Assembly (NCBI GenBank): GCA_000333235.1
Contig: CAPN01000054.1
Span: 124,001-188,000, forward strand
Length of the DNA: 64,000 bases
DNA from: Pseudoalteromonas luteoviolacea B = ATCC 29581
GTDB taxonomy: Bacteria; Pseudomonadota; Gammaproteobacteria; Enterobacterales; Alteromonadaceae
Reading direction: 5' to 3'
Both the position numbers and the translations under genes were made by a program. Under the pieces are notes generated by a model. It searched no databases. It was not told the origin of the DNA and worked only from the letters and a program-made list of their open reading frames with translations. Shown one piece after another: positions 8,453-17,166 of the stretch; the first letter of the stretch is position 1, and every line of letters starts with the position of its first letter.

Positions 8453-10711
8453 TTACTTATGTAGTAAAAACTTACTTAAAGAGTGTGTAAGAGCATCGAC
8501 TTGGATCGGCTTGGCTAAATAGTCATTCATGCCCGCGTTTAAGCAATTTTCTTCGTCACCTTTCATGGCATTTGCGGTTAACGCCAAAATCGGAATACGT
8601 TTCAATCGCGTGCCAGCCTCACCTTGGCGGATCCGTTGAGTCGCTTCAAAGCCATCCATTTCGGGCATTTGGCAATCCATTAACACTAAAGCTATCGGAT
8701 CGGTTTCTTGATAGTGAACTTTAAGTACATCAATCGCTTCTCGTCCATTATTGGCAATCGTTACTTTCAAACCTAAATTGTCGAGTAACTTGCTTGCAAC
8801 TAGTTGATTAACTTTATTATCTTCAACTAAAAGAACATGATGATTAAATTTAACGTTATCAGGAAGTTCTTCTATATCAATTTTTCTCAATCCTGTTTTT
8901 TTCGCTTCAAGTTGCTTACAAAGTGACTGAATTTGTGCCGGAGTCAATGGCTTGTGAACATAATCGACAAAGCCCTTATCAATAAAATACGCTTTAGTTT
9001 CTTCATCGGCCAGCGAGCCTAAAAGCGCAATTTTAAGAGACTTGAATACCTCTAATTGTTGAGCCCATTGCTCTGTTTTGTCTCCATTAATTGTCCGTGC
9101 TAATAAAATTACATCAAAGTCGTACGCATTAATCAGGTTGTTTGCTTCAATTAACGTCCTTGCAATTTTGACATTAATGTCGCGCACTTTAAGCATTTCT
9201 GACATCGCAATTGCACTGCTATTATTTCCTTCGATCAATAATCCTCGCAGTGTTTTTTGTTTACAACAGGCTGTCTCGTGCTGTGCGCCAGATTTGTCAA
9301 AATAGACGTCAAAGAAAAAGCGACTGCCTTTGCCTTTTTCGCTTTCTACGCCAACCTGACCATGCATTAACTCACAGAGTTTTTTCACAATGGCAAGCCC
9401 CAAACCCGTTCCGCCGAATTGCCTCGTGGTTGATGCATCCACCTGACTAAAAGACGAAAACAATCGAGACTGTTCTAACTCTGAAATACCGATCCCTGTA
9501 TCAGAGATTTGCGCGCTTACACAAACTCTATCAGCGTCAAGCTGAGTTGAAAACTTAACCAATATCTCACCTTGAGAGGTAAACTTGATTGCATTACTCA
9601 CTAAATTGCTGACAATTTGTCGAAATCGTATGGGGTCTCCTACCACAAATACATGTTGGACTTGACTAGTATCTAGAATAAATTCAACCTGATTTGTTTC
9701 CACTTTATAAGACAACGCTGAAATCATTTCACTGATCAACGCTTCTAAATTAAATTCAACTTCCTCTAATTCAAGTTTATCGGCTTCTATTTTCGAAAAA
9801 TCTAAAATATCGTTGATGAGCGTAAGTAAACTTTGCGCACTACCTTTTGCAACATTAACAAAATTCGTTTGATGGTCTTTAAGCGGTTCTTTTTCAAGCA
9901 AACTTAACATGCCTATCACTCCATTCATGGGAGTGCGGATCTCATGACTCATGTTCGCCAAAAATTCAGATTTCAGCTTAGATGCCTCTTCAGCCTTTTC
10001 TTTTGATTCTGCGAGCTTCACATTCAATTGAAGTAAGGCGTGTTGTGTTTCTTTGTTTTTTGCAAGGCGCATTTCTCCAACCATGATAGCAAAACCAAAA
10101 TTAAACATTTGCTGCGCTATCATTACAGATATCATGAACATATGCATAACAAAGCTCGTGTCTTGCAACGCCGCTATATTGCCGCTTTGCACAGCCGAAG
10201 TTCCGCGAGCCGCGGCTGCAAACACTAATATGACAAGTCCAATAGTAATGAGTAAAGAGGAAGTCGAGATCTCTTTTCGTTTTGCTGCCAAAAGAACGTA
10301 AATAGCCCATATTCCACTGACTGAAATGAAAAACATCCCAAGCATTAGCCGATTTTCATAACTGGGAAAGACATAGGTAAAGGCGAGCTGAAGCATCGCA
10401 AACACCGAAAAATAGGTAACAATAGGAATGCTCGGTATCTTACCTGCTGTCGCCTCGTAAAGACCGACAACCAATACCAAAATAGATAATTGGCCACACC
10501 AATTCGATACAACAAAACGAAAAAAATCCGGCAAAACACCTTGGGCTGCAAATAAACCGAAATTTATCAACAACAGCCAAGGAGATAGTCCCCAGTATAC
10601 CGTTGCTTTAATATCGCGATTCGCTATCCATAAAAATGAAAGCGCTATTGCTGAGGTCAACAATGCAAATGCGTTCATAATTAGAATAGTGTGTGACGAT
10701 AATTCAAACAT
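8453..10711 (-). CDS. Hybrid sensor histidine kinase with degenerate first receiver
   Basis: The protein is 752 residues from ATG 10711, preceded by AAAGG; the frame is open to TTG at 10753, but ATG fits better. About 210 N-terminal residues form several membrane helices. Then come a coiled coil, HisKA with phospho-acceptor His near 256 ([15 protein letters not shown]), HATPase_c with DTGIGI and [10 protein letters not shown], and two receiver domains. Receiver 2 is canonical ([20 protein letters not shown], Asp near 679, CLAKPI-type lysine as YLAKPIQ). Receiver 1 reads LLIEGNNSS and [10 protein letters not shown], so both the acidic pocket and the phospho-acceptor Asp are missing, although a lysine (YVHKPL) remains. 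No output regulator lies next to it. The signal is unknown. Confidence 0.93.
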   Translation of the reverse strand: MFELSSHTILIMNAFALLTSAIALSFLWIANRDIKATVYWGLSPWLLLINFGLFAAQGVLPDFFRFVVSNWCGQLSILVLVVGLYEATAGKIPSIPIVTYFSVFAMLQLAFTYVFPSYENRLMLGMFFISVSGIWAIYVLLAAKRKEISTSSLLITIGLVILVFAAAARGTSAVQSGNIAALQDTSFVMHMFMISVMIAQQMFNFGFAIMVGEMRLAKNKETQHALLQLNVKLAESKEKAEEASKLKSEFLANMSHEIRTPMNGVIGMLSLLEKEPLKDHQTNFVNVAKGSAQSLLTLINDILDFSKIEADKLELEEVEFNLEALISEMISALSYKVETNQVEFILDTSQVQHVFVVGDPIRFRQIVSNLVSNAIKFTSQGEILVKFSTQLDADRVCVSAQISDTGIGISELEQSRLFSSFSQVDASTTRQFGGTGLGLAIVKKLCELMHGQVGVESEKGKGSRFFFDVYFDKSGAQHETACCKQKTLRGLLIEGNNSSAIAMSEMLKVRDINVKIARTLIEANNLINAYDFDVILLARTINGDKTEQWAQQLEVFKSLKIALLGSLADEETKAYFIDKGFVDYVHKPLTPAQIQSLCKQLEAKKTGLRKIDIEELPDNVKFNHHVLLVEDNKVNQLVASKLLDNLGLKVTIANNGREAIDVLKVHYQETDPIALVLMDCQMPEMDGFEATQRIRQGEAGTRLKRIPILALTANAMKGDEENCLNAGMNDYLAKPIQVDALTHSLSKFLLHK

Positions 10712-10821
10712 AAAAACCTTTGAAACAGGGACTTGTAATTGTAATGCTATCAATAACTTTAGGCGAGGGTCACGGGGGTGTAAAGTTTATGATTTATAAA
10801 GTGGAAGTGAGGAGCTAGATG

Positions 10822-10850
10822 TGCACAACTTACTGAAAATAAGTTGTGCA
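10822..10850. terminator. Perfect stem-loop between hybrid kinase and small secreted protein genes
   Basis: The 11-base-pair inverted repeat TGCACAACTTA / TAAGTTGTGCA with a 7-base loop lies 16 bases beyond the stop of the minus-strand gene at 10866 and before the kinase promoter. No T tract follows on the minus strand, so it may be a weak terminator or an operator. Confidence 0.5.
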
Positions 10851-10865
10851 CTATGTGTTTTTAAA

Positions 10866-11192
10866 CTATTTCTTTTTCTTTTTCGCAGCTTTTAAGATTT
10901 CCACTTGGTGCTGTGAAAACTTAATAATGCTGCCTGGATAAGCACGACCACCTGGGTAATCCCAATCAGATGGGCGACTTGACTCGACAACTTTGCGAAA
11001 CGCTTTACAGGTTTTTTTACTTGGCGTATCGCCAAGTTTTTCGGCATACGCTTTTAAATAATTATCCGGAGCACCATCATTTTGAAGCATACAAAACGCT
11101 TCGGTCGAATAAACGACTTCTTCTTCGTCAGCGTTGGCAGTTGCAGAAAAAGCGATTGCAGACAACATTGCACCAATCAAAACTTTCTTCAT
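10866..11192 (-). CDS. Small secreted protein of unknown function
   Basis: This 108-residue protein starts at ATG 11192 behind AGAGGAATC. The signal peptide MKKVLIGAMLSAIAFSATANA ends in a good signal peptidase I site. The acidic mature N terminus (DEEEVVYSTEAFC) contains two cysteines (AFCMLQ and KKTCKAF), which suggests one disulfide, and the C terminus ends in a run of six lysines after AA. I do not recognise the family. It is monocistronic by spacing. Confidence 0.75.
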   Translation of the reverse strand: MKKVLIGAMLSAIAFSATANADEEEVVYSTEAFCMLQNDGAPDNYLKAYAEKLGDTPSKKTCKAFRKVVESSRPSDWDYPGGRAYPGSIIKFSQHQVEILKAAKKKKK

Positions 11193-11365
11193 GTGATTCC
11201 TCTGTAAACATTTTGTTAGTTGTAATAATTCAATATAAACTTAGACGAGATAGCACTAACTGCAAGTTTGTCATTGTGTTATCAAGAAATAGTGCTATCC
11301 AATATGTAAATTATTTACTACAAATACAAAGGACGAATGTTAGTCTGCTGCTATTTTAATTCAGT

Positions 11366-12106
11366 TTAATCAAATAAAAGTGTATTAATTTCCTTAATTT
11401 TATCAGATAGATAATCGGTATCAGGTTCAAATACCTGACTCAGTTTACCCGACTCTAGAGACAAGCAACGAACTGGCCTTTTCTTTACACAATGAATTGA
11501 GAGTTCTATCAAGACGGCAACTTCTTCGTGCACTTGATAATGAATAAAGTCGTTATTTGTTTCATACATCACGACACAGCCTTTAATTGCGCCTTCATCA
11601 ATCGTACTGGTAATGAGAGACGCTTGTGCGGTATTGGTGTACTCTCGGTGATGAATAAGCGTTCGTTCGACATTACAACCGTCATAAATCAACACAAATA
11701 TCGGTTCAGCGACAGAATACGCCAATTTGGCATTTGCCTGCCCGGCTTGATGCGTGAAAGGTAAAAACCGCGCTTGCAAGGTAAAATATTGATTGGTGAG
11801 TAGTGGCAATACGCCCTCAACATTTTTTACTTGCCACGGGATCTTTTCATCTGTTGTAGCAGTCAATCGACACCTTGATTTATTTTGCGTAAAACCAAAA
11901 TCAGGGAGCTCGCCAAAGTGCTGAATTTCTCGAACCATTTCTTCAATTAAAAACGATTTATTCAAATTAAGTTGATGTAATAGTTGCGCCAAACGACACT
12001 GTTTACGCTGGGTTGCCGTATTTTTTTCGAATAGCGTTTTTGCCTCTAAATCAAAACTCGCTAAGGTCAATGCTGGCGCACTTTGTGGTTTAAATACGAT
12101 TGCCAT
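11366..12106 (-). CDS. Uncharacterised protein, second gene of an unknown operon
   Basis: This is a 246-residue protein with no signal peptide or membrane helix. ATG 12106 has a strong GGAGG site inside the end of the upstream gene, and the upstream stop codon abuts this start, so the two genes are translated together. The sequence alternates a helical N-terminal third with a beta-rich rest. Several cysteines are scattered (QCRLAQ, SRCRLT, DGCNVE, KGCVVM, HCVKK, RCLSLE). I recognise no domain or catalytic motif and assign no function. Confidence 0.8.
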   Translation of the reverse strand: MAIVFKPQSAPALTLASFDLEAKTLFEKNTATQRKQCRLAQLLHQLNLNKSFLIEEMVREIQHFGELPDFGFTQNKSRCRLTATTDEKIPWQVKNVEGVLPLLTNQYFTLQARFLPFTHQAGQANAKLAYSVAEPIFVLIYDGCNVERTLIHHREYTNTAQASLITSTIDEGAIKGCVVMYETNNDFIHYQVHEEVAVLIELSIHCVKKRPVRCLSLESGKLSQVFEPDTDYLSDKIKEINTLLFD

Positions 12107-12859
12107 CTAGATTACCTCCGCGCTACGCTCAGTTAGGTTTTTTGAAACCTTTGAGGTGTTACACAACCAATCAATCGCCTTTAAAGACACGTCAGCATTA
12201 CAATGATAGAGCTGATACATCTTTAGCAATTTCATTGCCTTACTTGGTGAACGCTGTGACAACGCTTCGAGTGCGCTCCATGCTATCGGCAGTAATGAGG
12301 CACGCGATAATTGATATAACGCATGCAAACTGCTGGCGCAGGATGCGCGTTTTAAAAACGCAGTAAAACACAACAAATTAGTATGACGTTGATATTTTAG
12401 CTCCGCCGACAAAATCACATGAGTGTTTGCACAGATCTGCGCTCTAAAGGCGTGCTCACTTGACTTCCCTACATTTACCAAAAAAACCGCATCTGGCGAA
12501 GATTCTATGTTAAGCGCACTACTTGCTGAAAACGATTGTGTCGTATTCTGGGCCAGTGTTACCTGCTTAACTTGATCTTTAACACCAAACACTGGGGTCA
12601 CGTCATGATATTCTTTAAGTACGATCTGAAATATCTTAATCATGACAGTGCCTTTTAGTACACGAATGGATGCAGGCCCCTCTGAATAGAAAAAGTCTGG
12701 CTTTAATGCTCCGCTCAGCACTATTACTTTATTTATTAGGGTATCTTGCAGCACCAGACCTCGATGTCCATAAACACAATCTACATCAGATTGAGATCCT
12801 ACCTCTTTTATATGAGCGCCAAGTGCCCCTCTCGAAAAGTTCATAACATTCATATCCAT
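12107..12859 (-). CDS. Uncharacterised protein, first gene of an unknown operon
   Basis: This is a 250-residue cytoplasmic protein from ATG 12859 behind AAGGATG. The first about 130 residues look beta-rich (VIVLSGALKPDFFYSEGPA, then TVMIKIFQIVL) and could be a cupin-like barrel. The last about 100 residues look helical and HEAT-like (HALYQLSRASLLPIAWSALEA, SPSKAMKLLKMYQLYH). Cupin and HEAT-like are impressions from pattern, not a family match. It abuts the next gene on the same strand, and the two probably work together. Confidence 0.8.
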   Translation of the reverse strand: MDMNVMNFSRGALGAHIKEVGSQSDVDCVYGHRGLVLQDTLINKVIVLSGALKPDFFYSEGPASIRVLKGTVMIKIFQIVLKEYHDVTPVFGVKDQVKQVTLAQNTTQSFSASSALNIESSPDAVFLVNVGKSSEHAFRAQICANTHVILSAELKYQRHTNLLCFTAFLKRASCASSLHALYQLSRASLLPIAWSALEALSQRSPSKAMKLLKMYQLYHCNADVSLKAIDWLCNTSKVSKNLTERSAEVI

Positions 12860-13140
12860 TGATTCATCCTTGTTTACCCAAGTTACTAGAACGAAAGGTT
12901 CTATCGCTTCACTTTAGGTTTAACACAAATCCTCAAGCTTGCTGCTTGCGTTAATAAACGAATTACGAATAGAAAATAACAAATTGAGAGGTGATAATTT
13001 CTTAATTGCCCTCATACTGAGTTAAATTAAATTGGTTCAAGTTGAGTTCTTCTCGCGTTCACGTCACGAAAATAAAAATTACCAAAGAAATGAGCTAACT
13101 AATTGAAATTAAAATATAAGAAAACAATGCAGTGAAATAG

Positions 13141-13401
13141 TCACTTACACTTTCTAATTTTGTACTGCGTTTTACAATGTGAGCGTGATACTGCAGAACT
13201 GCGTAACTTGAGGTGCTTTGTTTTTCGACCTTTCATGCGCGCGCGCCACGCTTTGAAACTCCCCTGGGTCATATGACCTCGCATAAATTCGATGAGTTCA
13301 GATTCACTCAACCCATACTCTTGTTTAATCGCTTCAAAAGGCGTTCTATCTTCCCATGCCATCTCGATGATCCGCGAGCACGCTTCTTGGGTATAAATCA
13401 C
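13141..13401 (-). CDS. DUF2805 / TIGR03643 family protein
   Basis: This 86-residue protein reads from GTG 13401, with GAGG 8 bases upstream. The family core is unmistakable: RIIEMAWEDRTPFEAIKQEYGLSESE, then EFMRG, KAWRARMKGRKTKHLKLR. The helical first half resembles a helix-turn-helix fold (inference). The basic, cysteine-containing tail (SHCKTQYKIRKCK) is not part of the conserved core. It is divergent from the DUF2256 gene across a 59-base spacer. Function is unknown in the literature as far as I recall. Confidence 0.9.
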   Translation of the reverse strand: MIYTQEACSRIIEMAWEDRTPFEAIKQEYGLSESELIEFMRGHMTQGSFKAWRARMKGRKTKHLKLRSSAVSRSHCKTQYKIRKCK

Positions 13402-13460
13402 TGTTTTAGCCTCATTTGTTCATTGAATTGTGTTACGTAGAGAAGTTGAGTTAGATCAGC

Positions 13461-13595
13461 ATGTCCCACAAAAAATGCCATTTACCCAGTAAAATTTGCA
13501 CAGTATGCCAACGATCTTTTACATGGCGTAAAAAGTGGCGCAATAACTGGGAAGCAGTAAAATATTGTTCGAAACGTTGTGCGGGGCACGCCTAA
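13461..13595 (+). CDS. DUF2256 small zinc-ribbon-like protein
   Basis: The 44-residue product begins MSHKKCHLPSKICTVCQRSF and contains TWRKKWRNNWEAVKYCSKRC, which is the whole DUF2256 signature. Cysteines 13 and 16 (CxxC) and 36 and 40 (CxxxC) should form one metal site. It is too short for routine gene calling but is supported by near-complete family identity. It is divergent from the DUF2805 gene and its stop codon overlaps the end of the convergent AraC gene by 4 bases. I recall these two small families often occurring together and near cryptochrome/photolyase genes; no photolyase is present in this window. Confidence 0.88.
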   Translation: MSHKKCHLPSKICTVCQRSFTWRKKWRNNWEAVKYCSKRCAGHA

Positions 13596-14575
13596 CGCTT
13601 TTTCGCGAACATGGCACTAGGTGACAGGTTAAACCATTTTTGGAAGGCTTTATTTAACGAGCTCTGCTCTTGAAACCCGAGCGCAAAAGCTAATTCTCTC
13701 ATTGAAACCGTCCCAAGCAGCAGTGTTGCTCTCATTTTTCTTTCTTCATCCAGTAGTTTTAAAAACGAGGTGCCTTCGCTTTTTAATCTTCGCTGCAATT
13801 GCCGAGGTGAAATCCCAAATTCTTCCGCGATAGTCGTTTGACATACATGGAGCAAACTCGGAGACTGCGATAATAAAGATTTTACTGTAAGTGCTGCTGA
13901 CTGATTCGGACACAGCACGTTCATTGCCTTTTCTGAAAGTGTTGCAAAGGTAAAAAACAACGTAGGATCTCGACTTATTATTGGCTTATCTAACAAATTA
14001 GGATCGAATGTCATACGGTTCGTTAATGAGCGTTTTATCTCACAACCAAACCATGATTCCAAAATGTTGTGTTCTACTTTGCTTATATCGCAGTTCAATT
14101 CAAGTAACGTAGGGGCGATATTCTCTCCCACTAATTGACGTGCCATGGCAACCCACGCAGTCATATTGCGCAATAAAGCGTCACGACTCAAAGATGGCTC
14201 AGTTAACCACGAAATAGTCGCCTCGCTGTCGTTAGATTCAAACTTCGCCTTACCAAGGTTCGCTACTAGCGCATCAAACTTCAATAAACCTTCAATTGCT
14301 TGTGCTAAGTTTTTGCTTGCCCCCACTAGATAGCCCAACAAGCCATAATCCGAGGGCGAAATTGCTTGGCCTAATCTAAATCCGATCAGAGGTTCAGATA
14401 AAAGTCTGCGAGCTGCTGCGAGCACGTTTTCATACACCATCAAGCTGACGCGCTGCTCAGGGTCACTTGGTAGTGATTCTTCTAAGTGCAATTCAAGTTG
14501 CGCCAACGAGATACCGTGTCGATTTAAGAAGCCTACTACACTCGCAAAATACACATAGGAAATTGAAATAGTCAT
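13592..14575 (-). CDS. AraC-family transcriptional regulator
   Basis: The protein is 327 residues from ATG 14575; an upstream TTG at 14611 is possible but adds residues unlike the family. The N-terminal ligand-sensing domain is of the Arabinose_bd type (HGISLAQLELHLEESLPSDP, then LGYLVGASKNLAQAIEG). The C terminus holds the two AraC helix-turn-helix motifs (IAEEFGISPRQLQRRLKSEG and MRELAFALGFQEQSSLNKAF). It is divergent from the START-like/sterol desaturase/peroxiredoxin genes and likely controls them. The ligand is unknown; regulators of this subfamily often answer to lipids or hydrophobic compounds. Confidence 0.92.
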   Translation of the reverse strand: MTISISYVYFASVVGFLNRHGISLAQLELHLEESLPSDPEQRVSLMVYENVLAAARRLLSEPLIGFRLGQAISPSDYGLLGYLVGASKNLAQAIEGLLKFDALVANLGKAKFESNDSEATISWLTEPSLSRDALLRNMTAWVAMARQLVGENIAPTLLELNCDISKVEHNILESWFGCEIKRSLTNRMTFDPNLLDKPIISRDPTLFFTFATLSEKAMNVLCPNQSAALTVKSLLSQSPSLLHVCQTTIAEEFGISPRQLQRRLKSEGTSFLKLLDEERKMRATLLLGTVSMRELAFALGFQEQSSLNKAFQKWFNLSPSAMFAKKR

Positions 14576-14666
14576 GTCGCAAATAGACAAATTAAAGACG
14601 TATACTAGCAAGATACCTTATTTACCAAGTGGTAGGCTAGCGCTGATAGGTAAATCCCTAATCGAC

Positions 14667-14723
14667 TTGAAAATGCCTGTTTCGAACCCCACAGGGCAAG
14701 CATCTCCAAGTAGATTGGGTATA
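14667..14723. repeat. Second copy, partial, of the TATACCCAA-type repeat
   Basis: TTGAAAATGCCT at 14667 and AAGTAGATTGGGTATA near 14708-14723 match the right-hand part of the element at 7571-7721, with a shorter interval between the two blocks. It lies in the divergent promoter region between the AraC gene and the START-like gene, so it may influence both. Confidence 0.4.
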
Positions 14724-14737
14724 TATGAGACGATATA

Positions 14738-15169
14738 ATGACCTGTAATGTTAATATTCACCTTACTAAAACTGTTAATTGCTCTAAAGCAACATTGAAG
14801 CAAGTGTTTCTCTGCGATGAAACACTGAATACGTTTTTTCCGTACAAAATAACAAATCTAATTTCACGAAAAACGCCGCAAAACTTGCCAACAGTAGGTG
14901 ACTTGCGCCTCGTAAGTACTCTTGGCATTTCATTTGTAGAACGTATTACCGAGTCAAGCGATAGCAAAATCTGCTATGAAATAGTCGGTCGCTTTGTACT
15001 TAAATGCCATCGTGGCGAAATCACATTAAACCAAAAGCAAAACCACACCCAAATCGACTATGTCATCTCTTGCCAAAGCCCATGGTTTGTACCAAGTGTC
15101 TTTGTACGCTGGCTAATCGCTAGGGATATTAAGAAGGGGCTAGATAAATTAAGGAAACATTATGCCTAA
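14738..15169 (+). CDS. SRPBCC/START-like domain protein
   Basis: The 143-residue protein has the layout of a helix-grip (polyketide cyclase/START-like) fold: VNIHLTKTVNCSKATLKQVF at the start, a strand-rich middle and a long C-terminal helix (VRWLIARDIKKGLDKLRKHY). Such folds bind hydrophobic ligands. The assignment rests on pattern rather than on a named subfamily. Its last 8 bases overlap the start of the sterol-desaturase-family gene, so translation is coupled and a lipid-related role is plausible. Confidence 0.7.
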   Translation: MTCNVNIHLTKTVNCSKATLKQVFLCDETLNTFFPYKITNLISRKTPQNLPTVGDLRLVSTLGISFVERITESSDSKICYEIVGRFVLKCHRGEITLNQKQNHTQIDYVISCQSPWFVPSVFVRWLIARDIKKGLDKLRKHYA

Positions 15170-16061
15170 TGTAGAATGGTTACTGTTAGCCTTGAGTCCA
15201 TTGTTCGGCTTGTCTGTAGTCGTTGAATACTATTTTGCAAAACGGCTCTATCAGTGGCGTGATTCATTCATGAATGCCCTACTTGCGCTCAGTCATCAAC
15301 TCGTCGACGCACTCTCATTGTTATTATTAATGCCTTGTTTCTATTGGCTAAGTAATTTTGCACTCTTTACCATCGAACTTACTACTTGGACGCTATTCCT
15401 TGGATTTATTTTACAAGATTTCCTTTATTATTGGTTTCATCGTGCCTCTCATCATATTCATTGGTTTTGGACCGCACATAGTGTGCATCACAGCTCAACA
15501 TTAATGAACTTTACTACCGCATTTAGACAAAGTGTGTTGTATCCCATTACTGGCATGTGGTTGTTTTGGTTACCAATGATCGTCATTGGCTTTGAACCAA
15601 AATTGGTCTTAACGATTGTTGCCATTAATTTAGCTTTTCAGTTTTTTGTTCATACGCAACTCGTTACATCGCTCGGATGGTTAGAAAAGGTGTTGAACAC
15701 GCCGACTCATCATCGCCTGCATCATGCAAGTAACGATTGTTATATCGATAAGAACTTTGCCGGCGTTTTGATCATTTGGGACAAGCTTTTTGGTACATTC
15801 GTCGAACCACAACAAGGGGTTTCAATCCAGTACGGGATACGTGGAGCACTGCCAACATCGTCTTTTTGGGCAATCAATTTTGCTCAGTTTCTATTTATGG
15901 TTTCATTATTCAAACGCGCCCCAACCATCACTCAGAAAATACGGGTACTTTTTGCGTATCCTATTGACTTACCTCCTATCCAAAAACCCGTTGAGTTTAG
16001 CGAGTTTAAGCCTCATAGTAAGGGGACTAACCAATACGGAGATAATTCGAATGATCACTAA
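15162..16061 (+). CDS. Sterol desaturase / fatty acid hydroxylase family membrane protein
   Basis: This 299-residue membrane protein starts at ATG 15162 behind AAGGAA inside the upstream gene. Several hydrophobic segments precede and surround the di-iron histidine clusters: HRASHHIHWFW, HSVHHSS and, after another membrane pair, HHRLHHASND. These eight-histidine motifs define the fatty acid hydroxylase superfamily, which uses O2 and a di-iron centre to hydroxylate or desaturate lipids. The substrate cannot be told from sequence. It sits between a START-like protein and a peroxiredoxin, with an 11-base overlap with the latter. Confidence 0.93.
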   Translation: MPNVEWLLLALSPLFGLSVVVEYYFAKRLYQWRDSFMNALLALSHQLVDALSLLLLMPCFYWLSNFALFTIELTTWTLFLGFILQDFLYYWFHRASHHIHWFWTAHSVHHSSTLMNFTTAFRQSVLYPITGMWLFWLPMIVIGFEPKLVLTIVAINLAFQFFVHTQLVTSLGWLEKVLNTPTHHRLHHASNDCYIDKNFAGVLIIWDKLFGTFVEPQQGVSIQYGIRGALPTSSFWAINFAQFLFMVSLFKRAPTITQKIRVLFAYPIDLPPIQKPVEFSEFKPHSKGTNQYGDNSNDH

Positions 16062-16524
16062 AGGCCAGCAACTCCCGCAAGGTACACTTTCACAACTCAC
16101 TGCCGAAGGTATGGTAAACCACGATGTAAGTGCGTTATTTGCAAATAAAAAAGCCGTTGTTTTTGCCGTCCCTGGTGCATTTACGCCGACATGTTCAGCA
16201 GCACATTTACCAGGTTTCGTTACCCTTGCCGATAAAATGAAAGCAAAAGGTGTTGATTTTATCGCCTGTATTTCCGTTAATGATGCGTTTGTGATGAAAG
16301 CTTGGGGTGAGGCTCAAAATGCCGAAGAGTTAATGATGTTAGGTGATGGCGATGGCAGTTTTACTAAAGCGCTTGGGTTAGAAATGGACACTGCCGGTTT
16401 CGGTGGTCTCCGTTCACAACGATATGCCATGATAGTTGACAATGGCACAGTCACGACGTTAAACGTTGAAGCACCAAAAGTATTTGAAGTAAGTAAAGCG
16501 GAAGTGATCTTAGAAGCGCTGTAA
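16051..16524 (+). CDS. Peroxiredoxin, Prx5-like
   Basis: The protein is 157 residues from ATG 16051 (GGAG about 8 bases upstream); the longer open frame runs through the upstream gene and is not real. PGAFTPTCSAAHLPGF carries the peroxidatic cysteine (Cys48) in the Prx5/Grx-linked family motif. There is no C-terminal glutaredoxin domain, and the other cysteine (FIACISVND) sits in a conserved core position, so the reductant is probably external glutathione/glutaredoxin or thioredoxin. It reduces H2O2 and lipid hydroperoxides in the cytoplasm. Overlap with the di-iron oxygenase gene suggests protection against oxidants linked to that enzyme or its lipid products. Confidence 0.93.
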   Translation: MITKGQQLPQGTLSQLTAEGMVNHDVSALFANKKAVVFAVPGAFTPTCSAAHLPGFVTLADKMKAKGVDFIACISVNDAFVMKAWGEAQNAEELMMLGDGDGSFTKALGLEMDTAGFGGLRSQRYAMIVDNGTVTTLNVEAPKVFEVSKAEVILEAL

Positions 16525-16527
16525 TCT

Positions 16528-17166
16528 CTACGACTCATTAAGTAGCCCCGCACTCATCGCTTTTAATACCGCGCGAGTGCGGTCTCGAGTTTGTAATTTA
16601 GCCAAAATGGCAGAGACATGATTTTTAACCGTGCCTGGGGCCAAAAAAACCGCTTCGGCAATTTCTTTGTTTGAATACCCTGCCGCGATTAGCTTTAAAA
16701 TACTTAACTCACGTTCGTTTAATGGTTCAATGTTGGGGTCGGCAAATGTTGCCAATTGACTTTGGCTTAACTGACCGAGTAAAACAGGCTCCGCTAACGT
16801 TTGTCCTTGGTAGACCAATTCAATCGCGTTAGATAGTTTCTCACTATCAATATCCTTGAGTAAAAAGCCATTCGCCCCCTCTTTCATCGCTTCTAAAAAG
16901 AGCTCGGGTTCATCAAATGTAGTAAGCATGATCACTTTGGTATTAGTATCGTTGATTCTAATCTCACGCAAAAACTCAATCCCATCCATGTGGGGCATCC
17001 GCACATCCACGAGCATCACATCCACGTCTTGTGAGCGGTGTAACTGAAGTGCCTGCTCACCACTACCCGCTTGCCAAACTAAGTCAAAATTCGGTGAAAG
17101 TGACAGTAAACTGGCAATACCTTGGCGAACGAGTGCTTGGTCATCAATAAGGGCTATGTGGATCAT
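16528..17166 (-). CDS. NarL/LuxR-type response regulator
   Basis: The protein is 212 residues from ATG 17166. The receiver has LIDDQALVRQG and the phospho-acceptor Asp in MLVDVRMPHMDG; the C-terminal LuxR helix-turn-helix is LNERELSILKLIAAGYSNKE followed by VKNHVSAILAKLQ. ATGA overlap with the upstream kinase gene makes them a coupled pair. The four bases after the convergent peroxiredoxin stop leave no room for separate terminators. Likely targets include nearby genes such as the GST, but no operator was identified. Confidence 0.94.
   Translation of the reverse strand: MIHIALIDDQALVRQGIASLLSLSPNFDLVWQAGSGEQALQLHRSQDVDVMLVDVRMPHMDGIEFLREIRINDTNTKVIMLTTFDEPELFLEAMKEGANGFLLKDIDSEKLSNAIELVYQGQTLAEPVLLGQLSQSQLATFADPNIEPLNERELSILKLIAAGYSNKEIAEAVFLAPGTVKNHVSAILAKLQTRDRTRAVLKAMSAGLLNES

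Noticed and set aside
10970-11359. 129-codon plus-strand frame across the small secreted protein gene
   Set aside because: It is antisense to a gene with a clear signal peptide and ribosome site, and its own sequence has no recognisable features.
14676-14700. TCGAACCCCAC resembling a tRNA T arm
   Set aside because: No acceptor stem, anticodon arm or D arm can be paired around it; it is part of the repeat fragment.
15790-16050. Upstream extension of the peroxiredoxin frame
   Set aside because: The extension lies inside the sterol-desaturase-family gene; the peroxiredoxin fold starts at ATG 16051 behind its own ribosome site.
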